Assembly: GCF_008728515.1 (NCBI RefSeq)
Contig: NC_044980.1
Span: 35,790,290-35,854,289 of the forward strand
Direction of reading: 5' to 3'
Origin: Papio anubis
Lineage: Eukaryota; Chordata; Mammalia; Primates; Cercopithecidae
DNA: 64,000 nt
The translations under genes and the position numbers were made by a program. Below are positions 62,143 through 64,000 of this stretch, piece by piece; the stretch's first letter is position 1, and each line of letters begins with the position of its first letter. The notes under the pieces were generated by a model, which saw only the letters and a program-made list of their open reading frames with translations, ran no database searches and had not been told where the DNA came from.

Positions 62143-63019
62143 GAGACGGAGTCTCGCTCTGTCGCCCAGGCTGGAGTGCAGTGGCGCAATCTCGGCTCAC
62201 TGCAAGCTCCGCCTCCCGGGTTCACGCCATTCTCCTGCCTCAGCCTCCCGAGTAGCTGGGACTACAGGCGCCCACAACCGCGCCCGGCTAATTTTTTGTA
62301 TTTTTTTAGTAGAGACGGGGTTTCACCGTGGTCTCGATCTCCTGACCTTGTGATCCGCCCGCCTCGGCCTCCCAAAGTGCTGGGATTACAGGTGTGAGCC
62401 ACCGCGCCCGGCCGAGCTCTTTTTTAAAAAAAATGACATGTAGTTCATAAAAATAAAGACTGGGTGCAGTGGCTTAAACCTATAATCTCAGGAGGGTGGA
62501 TTATTTGAGATCAGGAGTTCAAGACCAGCTTGGTCAACATGGTGAAACCCTGTTTCTACTAAAAATACAAAAATTAGCCAGTCATTGTGGACCATGCCTG
62601 TAGTCACAGCTACTAGGGAGTCTGAGGCAGGAGAATTGTATTAACCCAGGAGGCAGAGGTTGCAGTGAGCCAAGATAGTGCCACTGGACTCCAGCCTGGG
62701 CAACAGAGTGAAACTCCATCTCAAAAAAAGTAAAACAAAAAAGGCAAACTTCAGCTACCAATATATAATATTTTTCAGAAATACTATTTTTCTGTTTCCT
62801 TTTAGTTAACTGTGGTTGTATTTTCATTTTTAATATCAGTTTTTCCCTGAGATTTGTGTTTACAATTAGATGATTTATAAAAGCACACCAGTAATACCTT
62901 TTTTTGTTCTTATTTGGTTTATTCTATAGGTTTCAGGAGGGGAAGATGAAATCCAACAATTACAAAAAGCCTTGCTTGATTACTTGGATGAAAACACTGA
63001 GACTGATCCTTCACTAGTG
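109..63019 (+). CDS. NIPBL: NIPBL partial coding region, 23 exons (human exons 3-25)
   Basis: NIPBL (SCC2/Nipped-B) is the large subunit of the cohesin loader. With MAU2 it binds cohesin and DNA in the nucleus, loads the ring and activates its ATPase; haploinsufficiency in humans causes Cornelia de Lange syndrome. Twenty-three exons with consistent GT-AG borders join without a stop into 4946 nt, and the translation follows the human protein I remember from codon 22 to codon 1670. Order of regions: MAU2-binding N-terminus (exons 3-6), Ser/Pro/Gln-rich disordered region (6-9), very charged Lys/Glu/Ser region with tandem repeat and PxVxL motif (10-11), basic linker with nuclear-localisation-like clusters (12-13), then helical HEAT-type sequence (14-25). 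The gene is incomplete at both ends because of the window limits. Intact frame, splice sites and introns argue against a pseudogene. Confidence 0.98.
564..860 (+). mobile_element. AluY-like SINE, full length
   Basis: Complete dimeric Alu with poly-A tail. It is flanked by a perfect 14-bp target site duplication gaaactatatccct (550-563 and 861-874). Sequence is AluY-like (cggagcttgcagtgagccgagatcg), in the sense orientation of NIPBL. Confidence 0.93.
1164..1418 (+). mobile_element. Alu SINE, 3' part shortened
   Basis: Starts ggccaggggcggtggctcac and follows the Alu consensus to cactgcactgggg. It then jumps straight to an A-run, lacking the usual last 30 or so bases of the right monomer. No convincing target duplication was seen. 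Confidence 0.88.
1802..2070 (-). mobile_element. Alu SINE, antisense, with many small indels
   Basis: Begins with a long T-run (1802-1829), then gagacagag and recognisable Alu blocks (cctcctgagtagctgggg, gcctcccaaagtgctgg). Single-base and few-base deletions and insertions are scattered throughout, more than substitutions would predict. See findings: this may be a sequence-quality problem rather than real decay. Confidence 0.85.
2838..3133 (+). mobile_element. AluS-like SINE, full length
   Basis: Full-length dimeric Alu with A-tail. Target duplication gaaaattcata is present at 2820-2830 and 3134-3144. It ends about 107 bases before the exon 4 acceptor. Confidence 0.92.
3241..3368 (+). CDS. 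NIPBL: NIPBL exon 4 (codons 77-120)
   Basis: 128 nt. Acceptor tgccag, donor gtgagt. Encodes ELKDNLGSDDPEGDIPVLLQ and on through NRYVQS, still within the MAU2-binding N-terminal part. It joins exon 5 by a split Gly codon (g|ga). Confidence 0.97.
4052..4333 (+). mobile_element. Old Alu (AluJ/Sx-like) SINE
   Basis: Dimeric Alu starting gctgggcatagtgactcac, with loss of some bases between the left-monomer gaccagcct and tgtctctac, and ending in an A/G-interrupted tail. The divergence suggests an old copy. Confidence 0.88.
5043..5187 (+). mobile_element. Alu left monomer (FLAM-type or truncated AluJ)
   Basis: Only one monomer is present: ggctgggcgtggtggctcac through gatcctgtctcatt, followed by an A-rich tail of repeated taaaaa units. 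Confidence 0.85.
6578..6677 (+). CDS. NIPBL: NIPBL exon 5 (codons 120-153)
   Basis: 100 nt. Acceptor tgcatag, donor gtaata. Encodes GMMMSQYKLSQNSMHSSPAS and on to SHSPSS. Rich in Met, Ser and Gln, and probably disordered. Confidence 0.97.
6678..7210 (+). other. NIPBL: Intron 5 of NIPBL
   Basis: 533-nt AT-rich intron with gtaata donor and ttttag acceptor. No repeat recognised. Confidence 0.9.
7211..7362 (+). CDS. NIPBL: NIPBL exon 6 (codons 153-204)
   Basis: 152 nt. Acceptor ttttag, donor gtaaga. Encodes RFVPPQTSSGNRFMPQQNSP and continues to HPQMQQ. Pro/Gln/Ser/Tyr-rich low-complexity sequence, expected to be unstructured. Confidence 0.97.
7727..8057 (+). mobile_element. Tigger-type DNA transposon MITE (MER2-like)
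   Basis: Non-autonomous DNA element. Outer ends (cagtcagcctttcac... and ...tcatggatactgagggatgact) are imperfect inverted repeats. Internal words such as aatatttgga, acatgtacag, ttgtcattattac and caatacagtat match the MER2 consensus as I remember it. The subfamily name is from memory. Confidence 0.75.
8600..8886 (+). mobile_element. Old Alu (AluJ-like) SINE
   Basis: Full dimeric Alu with target duplication gaaatagacac at 8589-8599 and 8887-8897. Diverged sequence (gaggctggggcagaagaat) suggests AluJ or an old AluS. Confidence 0.88.
9280..10930 (+). mobile_element. 5'-truncated old L1: end of ORF2 and 3'UTR
   Basis: The + strand follows the L1 ORF2 3' end and 3'UTR: gtaatccctatcaaaatacc, tggaaccaaaaaagacccc, cagcaaaagaaacaac, gatgtggagaaaaggg, ccagcaattccattagtagg, acaatggaatattagccat, tgttctcactcatatg. 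It ends at a polyadenylation-like aataaaa at about 10910. The frame is broken by many stops and indels, so no functional reverse transcriptase remains. A middle portion around 9490-9560 is shortened compared with L1. Probably an L1PB/L1MA-age copy. Confidence 0.9.
12542..12806 (+). mobile_element. AluY-like SINE with abnormal density of small indels
   Basis: Recognisable along its length (cccagcactttgggagg, gctaacacggtgaaaccc, gtctctactaaa, gcttgcagtgag, actccgtctcaaaa). One- to few-base losses and gains occur every 10-20 bases, while many CpGs remain intact. This combination is unusual; see findings. Confidence 0.87.
13023..13179 (+). repeat. Left arm of a 157-bp inverted duplication
   Basis: From attcatgtcctgttcctgaa, through ctaccactaggtaagattaa and a T-run, into a partial antisense Alu monomer (cagatggggtcttgctgta ... 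cttaagtgatcc). Reverse-complements almost perfectly to 14037-14194. Most of the arm (13023-13107) is not Alu, so this is not simply two Alus facing each other. Confidence 0.9.
13228..13521 (+). mobile_element. Alu SINE (AluJ/S-like)
   Basis: Dimeric Alu from ggccaggcatggttgct to cactgtctcaaaa followed by an aaaat-repeat tail. It lies in the spacer between the two inverted arms. Confidence 0.88.
13708..13970 (+). mobile_element. 5'-truncated AluY-like SINE
   Basis: Begins at cactttgggaggccgagac, lacking the first 40 or so bases, and ends in a 16-A tail. Target duplication aatacattaag at 13697-13707 and 13971-13981. The AluY-type right monomer (gaatggcgtgaacctggg, cggagcttgcagtgag) indicates a fairly young insertion, placed exactly at the 5' boundary of the older Alu monomer that follows. 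Confidence 0.9.
13979..14113 (+). mobile_element. Alu monomer (FLAM/AluJ fragment)
   Basis: Single monomer from aagctgagtgtgacggtat to agcaagaccccatctgtatg with A-tail. Its 3' two thirds are part of the right arm of the inverted duplication. Confidence 0.8.
14037..14194 (-). repeat. Right arm of the inverted duplication
   Basis: Reverse complement of 13023-13179 with about six differences outside the homopolymer junction. It contains gagattgatttaatcttacc and caattcaggaacaggacat, both unique-type sequence seen inverted in the left arm. Confidence 0.9.
14260..16140 (+). mobile_element. Very old, degraded L1 (ORF2/3' region), split by an Alu
   Basis: L1-like words appear in sense order: ataattgtcttcatagaaaa, aggataaatttaatgaaag, agtaggaagact-like and gataggaagactcagtagg, cagcaatttcactcctaggt, acattgcagcattgtttatgg. 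A 3'UTR-like region continues after the Alu at 15422-15710. No open frame survives. Boundaries and subfamily are uncertain. Confidence 0.65.
15422..15710 (+). mobile_element. Old Alu SINE inside the old L1
   Basis: Dimeric Alu from ggccaggcacagtggctcac to caacagaggtgtctaaaata. Short gaattta repeats on both sides (15415-15421, 15711-15717) look like the remains of a target duplication. Confidence 0.85.
16196..16356 (+). CDS. NIPBL: NIPBL exon 7 (codons 204-257)
   Basis: 161 nt. Acceptor atttcag after a T-rich tract, donor gtatgt. Encodes SVSSPIVAGGLRNIHDNKVS and on to EDYLHMVHRLSSD. Ends on a complete Asp codon (phase 0). Confidence 0.97.
16520..16998 (-). mobile_element. hAT-type MITE remnant, split by an Alu and an A-run
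   Basis: Flanks of the Alu at 16692-16983 read as one element: gattggtcaagtgtgacc ... tttataaagagttattt ... gtgacagagactgtgtgtgg ... atatttattctctgttcc ... agttggctgacccctg. This resembles the mammalian hAT-Charlie MITEs with a terminal 'gccgacccctg'-type end. A run of 22 A lies at about 16590-16611. Family is assigned by memory only. Confidence 0.55.
16692..16983 (+). mobile_element. AluY-family SINE with AluYRa-like bases
   Basis: Full-length Alu. Target duplication agttggctg at 16683-16691 and 16984-16992. The right monomer reads gatcaggccactgcactcc where human AluY has gatcgcgccactg; this fits a CpG-decayed AluYRa gatccggcc, a subfamily of Old World monkeys. Confidence 0.88.
17576..17672 (+). 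CDS. NIPBL: NIPBL exon 8 (codons 258-290)
   Basis: 97 nt. Acceptor tttttag, donor gtacta. Encodes DGDSSTMRNAASFPLRSPQP and on to SEGTPK. Ends one base into a Gly codon, the first of seven successive phase-1 introns. Confidence 0.97.
18950..19570 (-). mobile_element. 5'-truncated L1 (L1PA-like) 3' end with a nested Alu
   Basis: Antisense L1 3' end: T-run, then tttaagttctgggatatatg, gtttgctacataggtatac, and after the Alu cccacttatgagtgagaac. Perfect 13-bp target duplication aaggacatttttc at 18937-18949 and 19571-19583. About 300 bp of L1 remain once the Alu is removed. Primate-age copy. Confidence 0.92.
19095..19395 (-). mobile_element. AluS-like SINE nested in L1
   Basis: Full-length antisense Alu inserted into the L1 above. 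Target duplication gtcatctaggtttt at 19081-19094 and 19396-19409 is perfect, so insertion order (L1 first, Alu second) is clear. Confidence 0.93.
20090..20240 (+). mobile_element. MIR-like SINE fragment
   Basis: The core order typical of MIR is visible: ataaccttgggcaaatttg, ttaacctctgtaggcttcat, atgataatactcaagaatg, gtaaagcacctttta. Highly diverged, as expected for this mammalian-wide family. Confidence 0.65.
21235..21335 (+). mobile_element. MIR-like SINE fragment (5' half)
   Basis: gattcaaacctaggtttt, actgtgtgggacaagtctt and aagctttcttttcatctt follow the order of the MIR 5' and core region. Weak but ordered similarity. Confidence 0.55.
21459..22085 (+). CDS. NIPBL: NIPBL exon 9 (codons 290-499)
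   Basis: 627 nt, second largest exon here. Acceptor ttttctag, donor gtaaaa. Encodes GSRPPLILQSQSLPCSSPRD, a basic RKQKKQKKMKLGKDEKE cluster (about codons 325-341) usable as a nuclear localisation signal, Ser-rich and Gln-rich stretches, and an acidic/basic helix-like end (ELDALAEIERIERESAIERE). Length is a multiple of three and both borders are phase 1, so skipping would keep the frame. Confidence 0.97.
23275..25310 (-). mobile_element. 5'-truncated L1, antisense, about 2 kb (ORF2 end and 3'UTR)
   Basis: Reverse-strand L1: 3'UTR (gtacaggtttgttacatggg, cccatcacccaaatagtg, cccacttattagtgagaac), then ORF2 in reverse (ccagtagtgggattactagg, cattcccaccaacagtgt, tttgcccactttttagtggg, ctctttagtttaattaagcc, ttgcctgattgctctggg). 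ORF2 is broken throughout. Older than the L1 at 18950. Confidence 0.92.
26110..26452 (+). mobile_element. Mariner/Tigger-type MITE with TA duplication
   Basis: 343-bp element with terminal inverted repeats (agtcatgtatcacataa at the left; the right end reverse-complements to agtcatgtattgcttaa), flanked by TA on both sides (26108-26109, 26453-26454). This is a common mammalian Tc1/mariner-class MITE type; I do not assign a subfamily. Confidence 0.8.
30320..31945 (+). CDS. NIPBL: NIPBL exon 10 (codons 499-1041), giant exon
   Basis: 1626 nt, the largest exon of the gene. Acceptor aatttcag, donor gtaaga. It opens with DKPLKKRKQDS (basic cluster) and encodes a long Lys/Glu/Ser/Asn-rich disordered domain. 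Codons 699-764 are six 11-residue units of RPETPKQKxxx. A PVVVL motif at about codons 1001-1005 matches the PxVxL signature through which NIPBL is known to bind the HP1 chromoshadow domain. Frame is fully open; length is a multiple of three and both borders are phase 1. Compared with human NIPBL as I remember it, codons 810 (Ile), 908 (Pro), 914 (Asn) and 982 (Gln) differ. Confidence 0.98.
30919..31116 (+). repeat. NIPBL: Six 33-bp tandem coding repeats in NIPBL exon 10
   Basis: Six in-frame units of 11 residues begin at 30919, 30952, 30985, 31018, 31051 and 31084. The first eight residues are RPETPKQK in units 1-5 and RPETPKHR in unit 6; the last three vary (GES, SEG, GDG, GES, NEG, HDN). 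The Thr-Pro in each unit is a possible proline-directed kinase site (inference). Confidence 0.95.
32695..32822 (-). mobile_element. Alu monomer/fragment, antisense
   Basis: About 128 bp: aatagagatgaggtctt, gaactcctggcctcaagcga, cctcccaaagtgctgggat, ggcgtgagccaccatg. One monomer only, so FLAM/FRAM type or a truncated Alu. Confidence 0.82.
33000..33125 (+). mobile_element. hAT-type MITE fragment
   Basis: gtggctattggctaccgtat, tggacaaaacagaacattt and catcatcacagaaagttgta follow, in order, a common mammalian hAT MITE consensus that contains 'gtggctaccgtattggac'. Subfamily not assigned. Confidence 0.55.
35245..35510 (+). mobile_element. 5'-truncated Alu SINE
   Basis: Begins within the left monomer (tcccagcattttgggaggcc) and ends in an A-tail. 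Perfect 15-bp target duplication aagattggcataatc at 35230-35244 and 35511-35525 proves that the truncation happened at insertion. Confidence 0.92.
38167..38295 (-). mobile_element. Alu monomer/fragment, antisense
   Basis: gacagagtctcattctcttg, cccaggctggagtgcagtgg, gagttcaaacaatcctccca, then ends at ctgggtta. Single diverged monomer. Confidence 0.8.
40869..41171 (+). mobile_element. Young AluYRa-like SINE just upstream of exon 11
   Basis: Full length with nearly all CpGs preserved and a perfect 16-bp target duplication agaaaacataaatact (40853-40868, 41172-41187). Features matching my memory of Old World monkey AluYRa: ggctcaagcctg, ggccgagacgggc, aaaactagccgggcgagg and gatctggccactg. Ends 101 bases before the exon 11 acceptor. 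Confidence 0.94.
41273..41455 (+). CDS. NIPBL: NIPBL exon 11 (codons 1041-1102)
   Basis: 183 nt. Acceptor taatag with a T-rich tract at 41242-41265, donor gtaagt. Encodes SIDQSVLKELPPELLAEIES, the basic NKRKRS cluster, and an acidic SSDEDNDSDEAFE stretch with casein-kinase-2-like sites. Phase 1 on both sides, length a multiple of three. Confidence 0.97.
41700..41990 (+). repeat. Old mammalian interspersed repeat, family not assigned
   Basis: attcagcaaacatatattga, gctcctattatatgctagac, cttcagtctaatggggga, gtgctatgggaacaca and gacacttgagttgagtcttg, in this order, match a widespread mammalian repeat I recognise but cannot name securely. A second, shorter copy lies at 47050-47190. Confidence 0.55.
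44185..44284 (+). mobile_element. Alu left-monomer fragment
   Basis: ctggtgcggtaactcatgcc, cactttgggaggccgagg, gagaccagcctgagcaac, agcaagacctcttctctg. One partial monomer. Confidence 0.78.
46019..46216 (+). CDS. NIPBL: NIPBL exon 12 (codons 1102-1168)
   Basis: 198 nt. Acceptor cttctag, donor gtaatt. Encodes SSRKRHKKDDDKAWEYEER (bipartite-NLS-like), then an Arg/Ser/His-rich stretch (RRSSGDHRRSGHSHEGRRSS) and SDSDMEDYSPPPSLSE. RS-like composition in a disordered linker. Phase 1 both sides. A second ag at 46024-46025 could serve as an acceptor only with a frameshift. Confidence 0.97.
46467..46538 (+). CDS. NIPBL: NIPBL exon 13 (codons 1168-1192)
   Basis: 72 nt, smallest exon here. Acceptor ttttag, donor gtaaca. 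Encodes VARKMKKKEKQKKRKAYEPK and LTPE, a Lys-dense basic stretch. It sits between a 250-nt and a 100-nt intron. Phase 1 both sides. Confidence 0.97.
46639..46728 (+). CDS. NIPBL: NIPBL exon 14 (codons 1192-1222)
   Basis: 90 nt. Acceptor cttgcag, donor gtaaaa. Encodes EMMDSSTFKRFTASIENILD and NLEDMDFTAFG; here the composition changes from charged low-complexity to amphipathic helix, the beginning of the folded HEAT domain. Last of the phase-1 symmetric exons. Confidence 0.97.
46729..48128 (+). other. NIPBL: Intron 14 of NIPBL
   Basis: gtaaaa donor, tttgcag acceptor. 47050-47190 is a second copy of the old repeat seen at 41700. 47460-47930 looks like an ancient, less AT-rich repeat (gaggagttatttacaaagag ... 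gtagtccgatcaggtcacc) that I cannot name. Nothing else recognised. Confidence 0.8.
48129..48232 (+). CDS. NIPBL: NIPBL exon 15 (codons 1222-1256)
   Basis: 104 nt. Acceptor tttgcag, donor gtatct. Encodes DDDEIPQELLLGKHQLNELG and SESAKIKAMGIMDK. Ends on a full Lys codon (phase 0). Confidence 0.97.
48724..48810 (+). CDS. NIPBL: NIPBL exon 16 (codons 1257-1285)
   Basis: 87 nt. Acceptor atttttag, donor gtaagt. Encodes LSTDKTVKVLNILEKNIQDG and SKLSTLLNH, helical HEAT-type sequence. Phase 0 on both sides. Confidence 0.97.
48864..49144 (+). mobile_element. Tigger-type MITE (MER8-like)
   Basis: tagtcccccacctctctatt at the left and gcattagggagggacta at the right form imperfect inverted ends. Inside are ctcagttacctacagtcaac and gatactatccgtagtttt, as in a Tigger-derived MITE whose consensus has 'cagttacccgcggtcaacc'. 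Subfamily from memory. Confidence 0.7.
49535..49645 (+). mobile_element. MIR-like SINE 3' half
   Basis: atacctacctcaaagggttg, ttaaaaggattaaagaatta, gtaaagtacttataacagtg and gtctggcatactt ... cagtaaatgttaact is the standard MIR 3' order. Confidence 0.85.
49865..50186 (-). mobile_element. Old AluJ-like SINE, antisense
   Basis: T-run, then agagccagggtcttgctt, catagttcattgtagtctcg, cctcagcctcccaagctact, gtctcactctgttgctcaga and gtgaggcactacacctggcc. Both monomers present and well diverged. Confidence 0.88.
50452..50668 (+). mobile_element. hAT-type MITE with 8-bp target duplication
   Basis: 217-bp element from caagcttgtccaacctgtgg to gattggacactcctg, with internal gcccatgtggcccaggacag and gtagcccagggaagcc. 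Flanked by gaataaaa at 50444-50451 and 50669-50676; an 8-bp duplication is the hallmark of hAT elements. Confidence 0.82.
51851..52082 (+). CDS. NIPBL: NIPBL exon 17 (codons 1286-1363)
   Basis: 232 nt. Acceptor ttttacag, donor gttagt (T at the third intron base, weaker than the rest). Encodes NNDTEEEERLWRDLIMERVT, then KSADACLTTINIMTSPNMPK, ending ...YRLDPHGG. Helical HEAT-region sequence. Confidence 0.97.
52083..52815 (+). other. NIPBL: Intron 17 of NIPBL
   Basis: 733-nt AT-rich intron with gttagt donor and attttag acceptor. No repeat recognised. Confidence 0.88.
52816..52967 (+). CDS. NIPBL: NIPBL exon 18 (codons 1363-1413)
   Basis: 152 nt. Acceptor attttag, donor gtaagt. Encodes GGLLSSKAKRAKCSTHKQRV and IVMLYNKVCDIVSSLSELLE, ending TTILQ. 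Confidence 0.97.
52968..53495 (+). other. NIPBL: Intron 18 of NIPBL
   Basis: 528-nt AT-rich intron with gtaagt donor and aaacag acceptor. Nothing recognised. Confidence 0.88.
53496..53576 (+). CDS. NIPBL: NIPBL exon 19 (codons 1414-1440)
   Basis: 81 nt. Acceptor aaacag, donor gtaagt. Encodes VSSMGITPFFVENVSELQLC and AIKLVTA. Phase 0 on both sides. Confidence 0.97.
53577..54109 (+). other. NIPBL: Intron 19 of NIPBL
   Basis: 533-nt AT-rich intron with gtaagt donor and aaacag acceptor. Nothing recognised. Confidence 0.88.
54110..54210 (+). CDS. NIPBL: NIPBL exon 20 (codons 1441-1474)
   Basis: 101 nt. Acceptor actaaacag, donor gtaatt. Encodes VFSRYEKHRQLILEEIFTSL and ARLPTSKRSLRNF. Confidence 0.97.
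54211..55535 (+). other. NIPBL: Intron 20 of NIPBL
   Basis: gtaatt donor, attaaag acceptor. It contains one hAT MITE fragment (54430-54610). The rest is AT-rich with nothing else recognised. Confidence 0.87.
54430..54610 (-). mobile_element. hAT-Charlie-type MITE fragment
   Basis: gctgtctagtgcaatatagg, atgcttagcagcgtccctga, tctctacccattagatgcca and gtggcaaccaaaattatctc, in order, match a common mammalian hAT MITE containing 'ggatgctgctaaacatcctac' on the other strand. Family name not assigned. Confidence 0.72.
55536..55674 (+). CDS. NIPBL: NIPBL exon 21 (codons 1474-1520)
   Basis: 139 nt. Acceptor attaaag, donor gtaagg. Encodes RLNSSDMDGEPMYIQMVTAL and VLQLIQCVVHLPSSEKDSNA, ending DSNKK; a hydrophobic helix followed by an acidic loop. 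Confidence 0.97.
55778..56064 (-). mobile_element. AluS-like SINE, antisense
   Basis: ttttgagatggagtcctgct through gcgtgagccaccgtacctgg, both monomers complete (gtagctggaattacaggcac between them). Lies about 100 bases downstream of exon 21. Confidence 0.92.
56110..56290 (+). mobile_element. MIR-like SINE
   Basis: gaagagttgagttctgggtc, tttaatctttctgagttcat, tcttcagctgtaaaatgggg, gtgataatacttatc and gttgtaagggtcagtgagat are in the MIR order. Confidence 0.85.
56321..56460 (+). mobile_element. DNA-transposon MITE, short copy
   Basis: Inverted ends gttgagtatccctgatcc and gattagggatactgaac surround gctccaaaatctgaaacttt and gcatttcagattttcag. Matches a common primate DNA MITE ('gagtatcccttatccgaa') with most of its middle deleted. 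Confidence 0.65.
56725..57033 (+). mobile_element. Old Alu SINE
   Basis: Dimeric Alu starting ggacaggcactttggctcat, with gttcaagaccagcttgggca and gtgccactgcactccggcc, ending in an A-tail with gaaa repeats. Confidence 0.88.
57993..58075 (+). CDS. NIPBL: NIPBL exon 22 (codons 1521-1548)
   Basis: 83 nt. Acceptor attctag, donor gtgagt. Encodes VDQDVVITNSYETAMRTAQN and FLSIFLK. The first codon is gtt (Val); human has Ile there as I remember it. Confidence 0.97.
58433..58734 (-). mobile_element. AluS-like SINE, antisense member of an inverted pair
   Basis: T-run, gagacggagtttcgctcttg ... ggcgtgagccaccgcaccc. Target duplication agcctccat(c/a)agaatt at 58417-58432 and 58735-58750. Its 5' end faces that of the next Alu, 28 bases away. 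Confidence 0.92.
58763..59063 (+). mobile_element. AluS-like SINE, sense member of the inverted pair
   Basis: ggccgggtgctgtggctcac through actccatctc and A-tail. Target duplication aagaatttatggtgatctt (58744-58762) with two mismatches at 59066-59084. It overlaps the duplication of the preceding Alu, so the two inserted at nearly the same site. Confidence 0.92.
59359..59491 (+). CDS. NIPBL: NIPBL exon 23 (codons 1548-1592)
   Basis: 133 nt. Acceptor ttgaacag, donor gtaaga. Encodes CGSKQGEEDYRPLFENFVQD and LLSTVNKPEWPAAELLLSLL, ending GRLL; HEAT-type helices. Confidence 0.97.
59492..60347 (+). other. NIPBL: Intron 23 of NIPBL
   Basis: 856-nt AT-rich intron with gtaaga donor and tatttag acceptor. 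No repeat recognised. Confidence 0.88.
60348..60491 (+). CDS. NIPBL: NIPBL exon 24 (codons 1593-1640)
   Basis: 144 nt. Acceptor tatttag, donor gtacta. Encodes VHQFSNKSTEMALRVASLDY and LGTVAARLRKDAVTSKMDQG, ending RILKQ. Phase 0 on both sides. Confidence 0.97.
61341..61540 (+). mobile_element. hAT-Charlie MITE (MER5A-like)
   Basis: cagtgattttcaaagtgtga, aaaatcacctgggaacta, ggacctactgaatcaaaaac, aacaagccctccaggtgatt and cttgggagccactgc follow MER5A from end to end. The terminal cagtg...cactg inverted repeat is visible. Confidence 0.88.
62122..62413 (-). mobile_element. Very young AluY with a 12-bp internal deletion
   Basis: Nearly consensus AluY with almost all CpGs intact (gagacggagtctcgctctgt, gcctcccgggttcacgcca, ccgcgcccggcc). 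It reads ttcaccgtggtctcgatctc where AluY has 12 more bases between ccgtg and gtctcg; that deletion is known from AluYd-type subfamilies. Target duplication gagctctttttt starts at 62110 and 62414. Confidence 0.93.
62457..62735 (+). mobile_element. Alu SINE with a deletion in the left monomer
   Basis: gactgggtgcagtggctta, then a jump from cctataatctca to ggagggtggattattt (losing the usual cccagcactttgggaggcc part), then consensus-like to aaactccatctcaaaa. It faces the young AluY at 43 bases distance. Confidence 0.88.
62930..63019 (+). CDS. NIPBL: NIPBL exon 25 (codons 1641-1670)
   Basis: 90 nt. Acceptor tctatag, donor gtagga. Encodes VSGGEDEIQQLQKALLDYLD and ENTETDPSLV. Phase 0. The next exon (starting FSRKF in human) is beyond the window. 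Confidence 0.96.
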
Positions 63020-64000
63020 GTAGGATTGTTTTCCCCTTTTTTGGAGATATTAAATGTTTATTTAAATTGGGTTTAAGAAAATTGGGAGGTAGGATGATGA
63101 AGAGGAAAACTTAAGTTGTTTGGAATATTTATCTTCAAAACAAAGGGATACTTGATAATCTAAACAGAAAAGAATGCTTTGGGTTGATTTGTCTTATATG
63201 GAATTCTGGTTAAGGATACTGTACTGTCCTAAAATTGTGTGACAAGGGAAATATTTGGAAGTCTCTCCATAAGTGATCTTTGAGACTAGGCTAGGTCATT
63301 GGTTCTCAGAGTAAGTATGGGCCAAGTGGTACATGAGATGATCTATAAGCCTGTAAAAATAAACTATTGGATTTTTATATATATATTTTTTAAATATAAT
63401 TTTACTTTTATTTCATGTATGTTACATAATATAACCAAAATGTTAGTATAAGAGGTTCATGTACAAAATTTATAAACTGTTATTTGAGAACATTATACAT
63501 AGAGGTATTTGATTTTATTTTTTAACTGATGGGATATGTAATTGAAAGAAATGGGATACCACTAAGCTATTCAGCCAAATACTGCAGGTTTTCAGTTTGT
63601 ATTCAAATGAACAGATTTACAGGTGTGTCTCAGTGTTAAACTATTTCAGTGACAGTTGTCTTGTGTGTTTCTTGGAGAACTAACATTTGAAAACAGATGA
63701 ATTCTTCTACCTTCAGCATTTTATCCAGTTGATATAAACTTTCCTAGTTGACCCATCATCTAATTTTGTCATGATATTGTCCTTGATTAAGTAGTTGATA
63801 ATAGTATTCTATATTTAATACACTTGTGTTTTTCAACTTATCTTGACATCATTAAGTATTGGAACATAGTAAAATAATAAGTTTTCTAACATTTAGGATA
63901 TTCTAAATTTTCTGGCTTTCTTAAAATCTGTTTTTATCACATGGGAGTTGTTATAAAGTAAACTTTAATATTTGTATTCCTGTAATGTGAGCACTCCAAC
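63020..64000 (+). other. NIPBL: Start of intron 25 of NIPBL
   Basis: AT-rich sequence after the gtagga donor, running to the window edge. No exon or repeat recognised. Confidence 0.85.

Larger units (their letters stand above)
60492..62929 (+). other. NIPBL: Intron 24 of NIPBL
   Basis: gtacta donor, tctatag acceptor. It contains a MER5-like MITE and an inverted Alu pair. 61120-61335 may be an old LINE 3' fragment (gaagttgcagacgtgattcc). The rest is AT-rich with nothing recognised. Confidence 0.87.

Noticed and set aside
62095..62397. 100-codon open frame resembling proteins
   Set aside because: It is an Alu-encoded frame (antisense Alu translation), as are those at 40884-41180, 13734-14001, 58408-58758 and 55816-56046. 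Not a gene.
1..64000. CRISPR, operon, phage or bacterial features
   Set aside because: The sequence is spliced primate DNA. None of these is expected or visible.

Overview
The window is a stretch of primate nuclear genome that lies entirely inside one gene, NIPBL (Nipped-B-like, the SCC2 subunit of the cohesin loader), read on the + strand. Twenty-three coding exons can be placed to the base. By the human numbering I remember they are exons 3 to 25. They join in frame into 4946 nt, corresponding to c.65 to c.5010, or codons 22 to 1670 of about 2800. The start codon, promoter, 5'UTR, C-terminal half of the HEAT solenoid and polyadenylation site are all outside. No second gene, structural RNA gene or CpG island was found.

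Organism: dense Alu and L1 content means primate. At least two Alus (40869-41171 and 16692-16983) carry sequence features I associate with AluYRa, the Old World monkey branch of AluY. The predicted protein also differs from my recollection of human NIPBL at a few codons. I therefore infer a cercopithecid monkey (macaque/baboon/guenon type) rather than human. Both arguments rest on memory of consensus sequences.

Layout: 0.1-22 kb holds exons 3-9, which encode the N-terminal part that binds MAU2/SCC4 and a Ser/Pro/Gln-rich disordered segment. Intron 6 (8.8 kb) is the most repeat-rich part, with two old L1 copies, several Alus and a striking inverted duplication. 22-30 kb is intron 9, with a 2 kb antisense L1. 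30.3-31.9 kb is exon 10, the giant 1626-nt exon for a charged disordered domain with a six-unit 33-bp tandem repeat and the HP1-binding PxVxL motif. 32-46 kb contains introns 10 and 11 and exon 11. 46-63 kb holds exons 12-25, ending the charged linker and starting the HEAT-repeat domain.

How it works: NIPBL with MAU2 loads cohesin (SMC1A/SMC3/RAD21) onto DNA and stimulates its ATPase during loop extrusion. The exons here supply the MAU2-binding end, the long disordered region with nuclear localisation and HP1-binding signals, and the first HEAT repeats. All splice sites seen are GT-AG. No undescribed biological system was found. The best leads are genome-structural: a roughly 96% identical inverted duplication, two indel-riddled Alus that look like consensus errors, young Alus close to exon acceptors, and a block of consecutive phase-1 exons covering the disordered domain.
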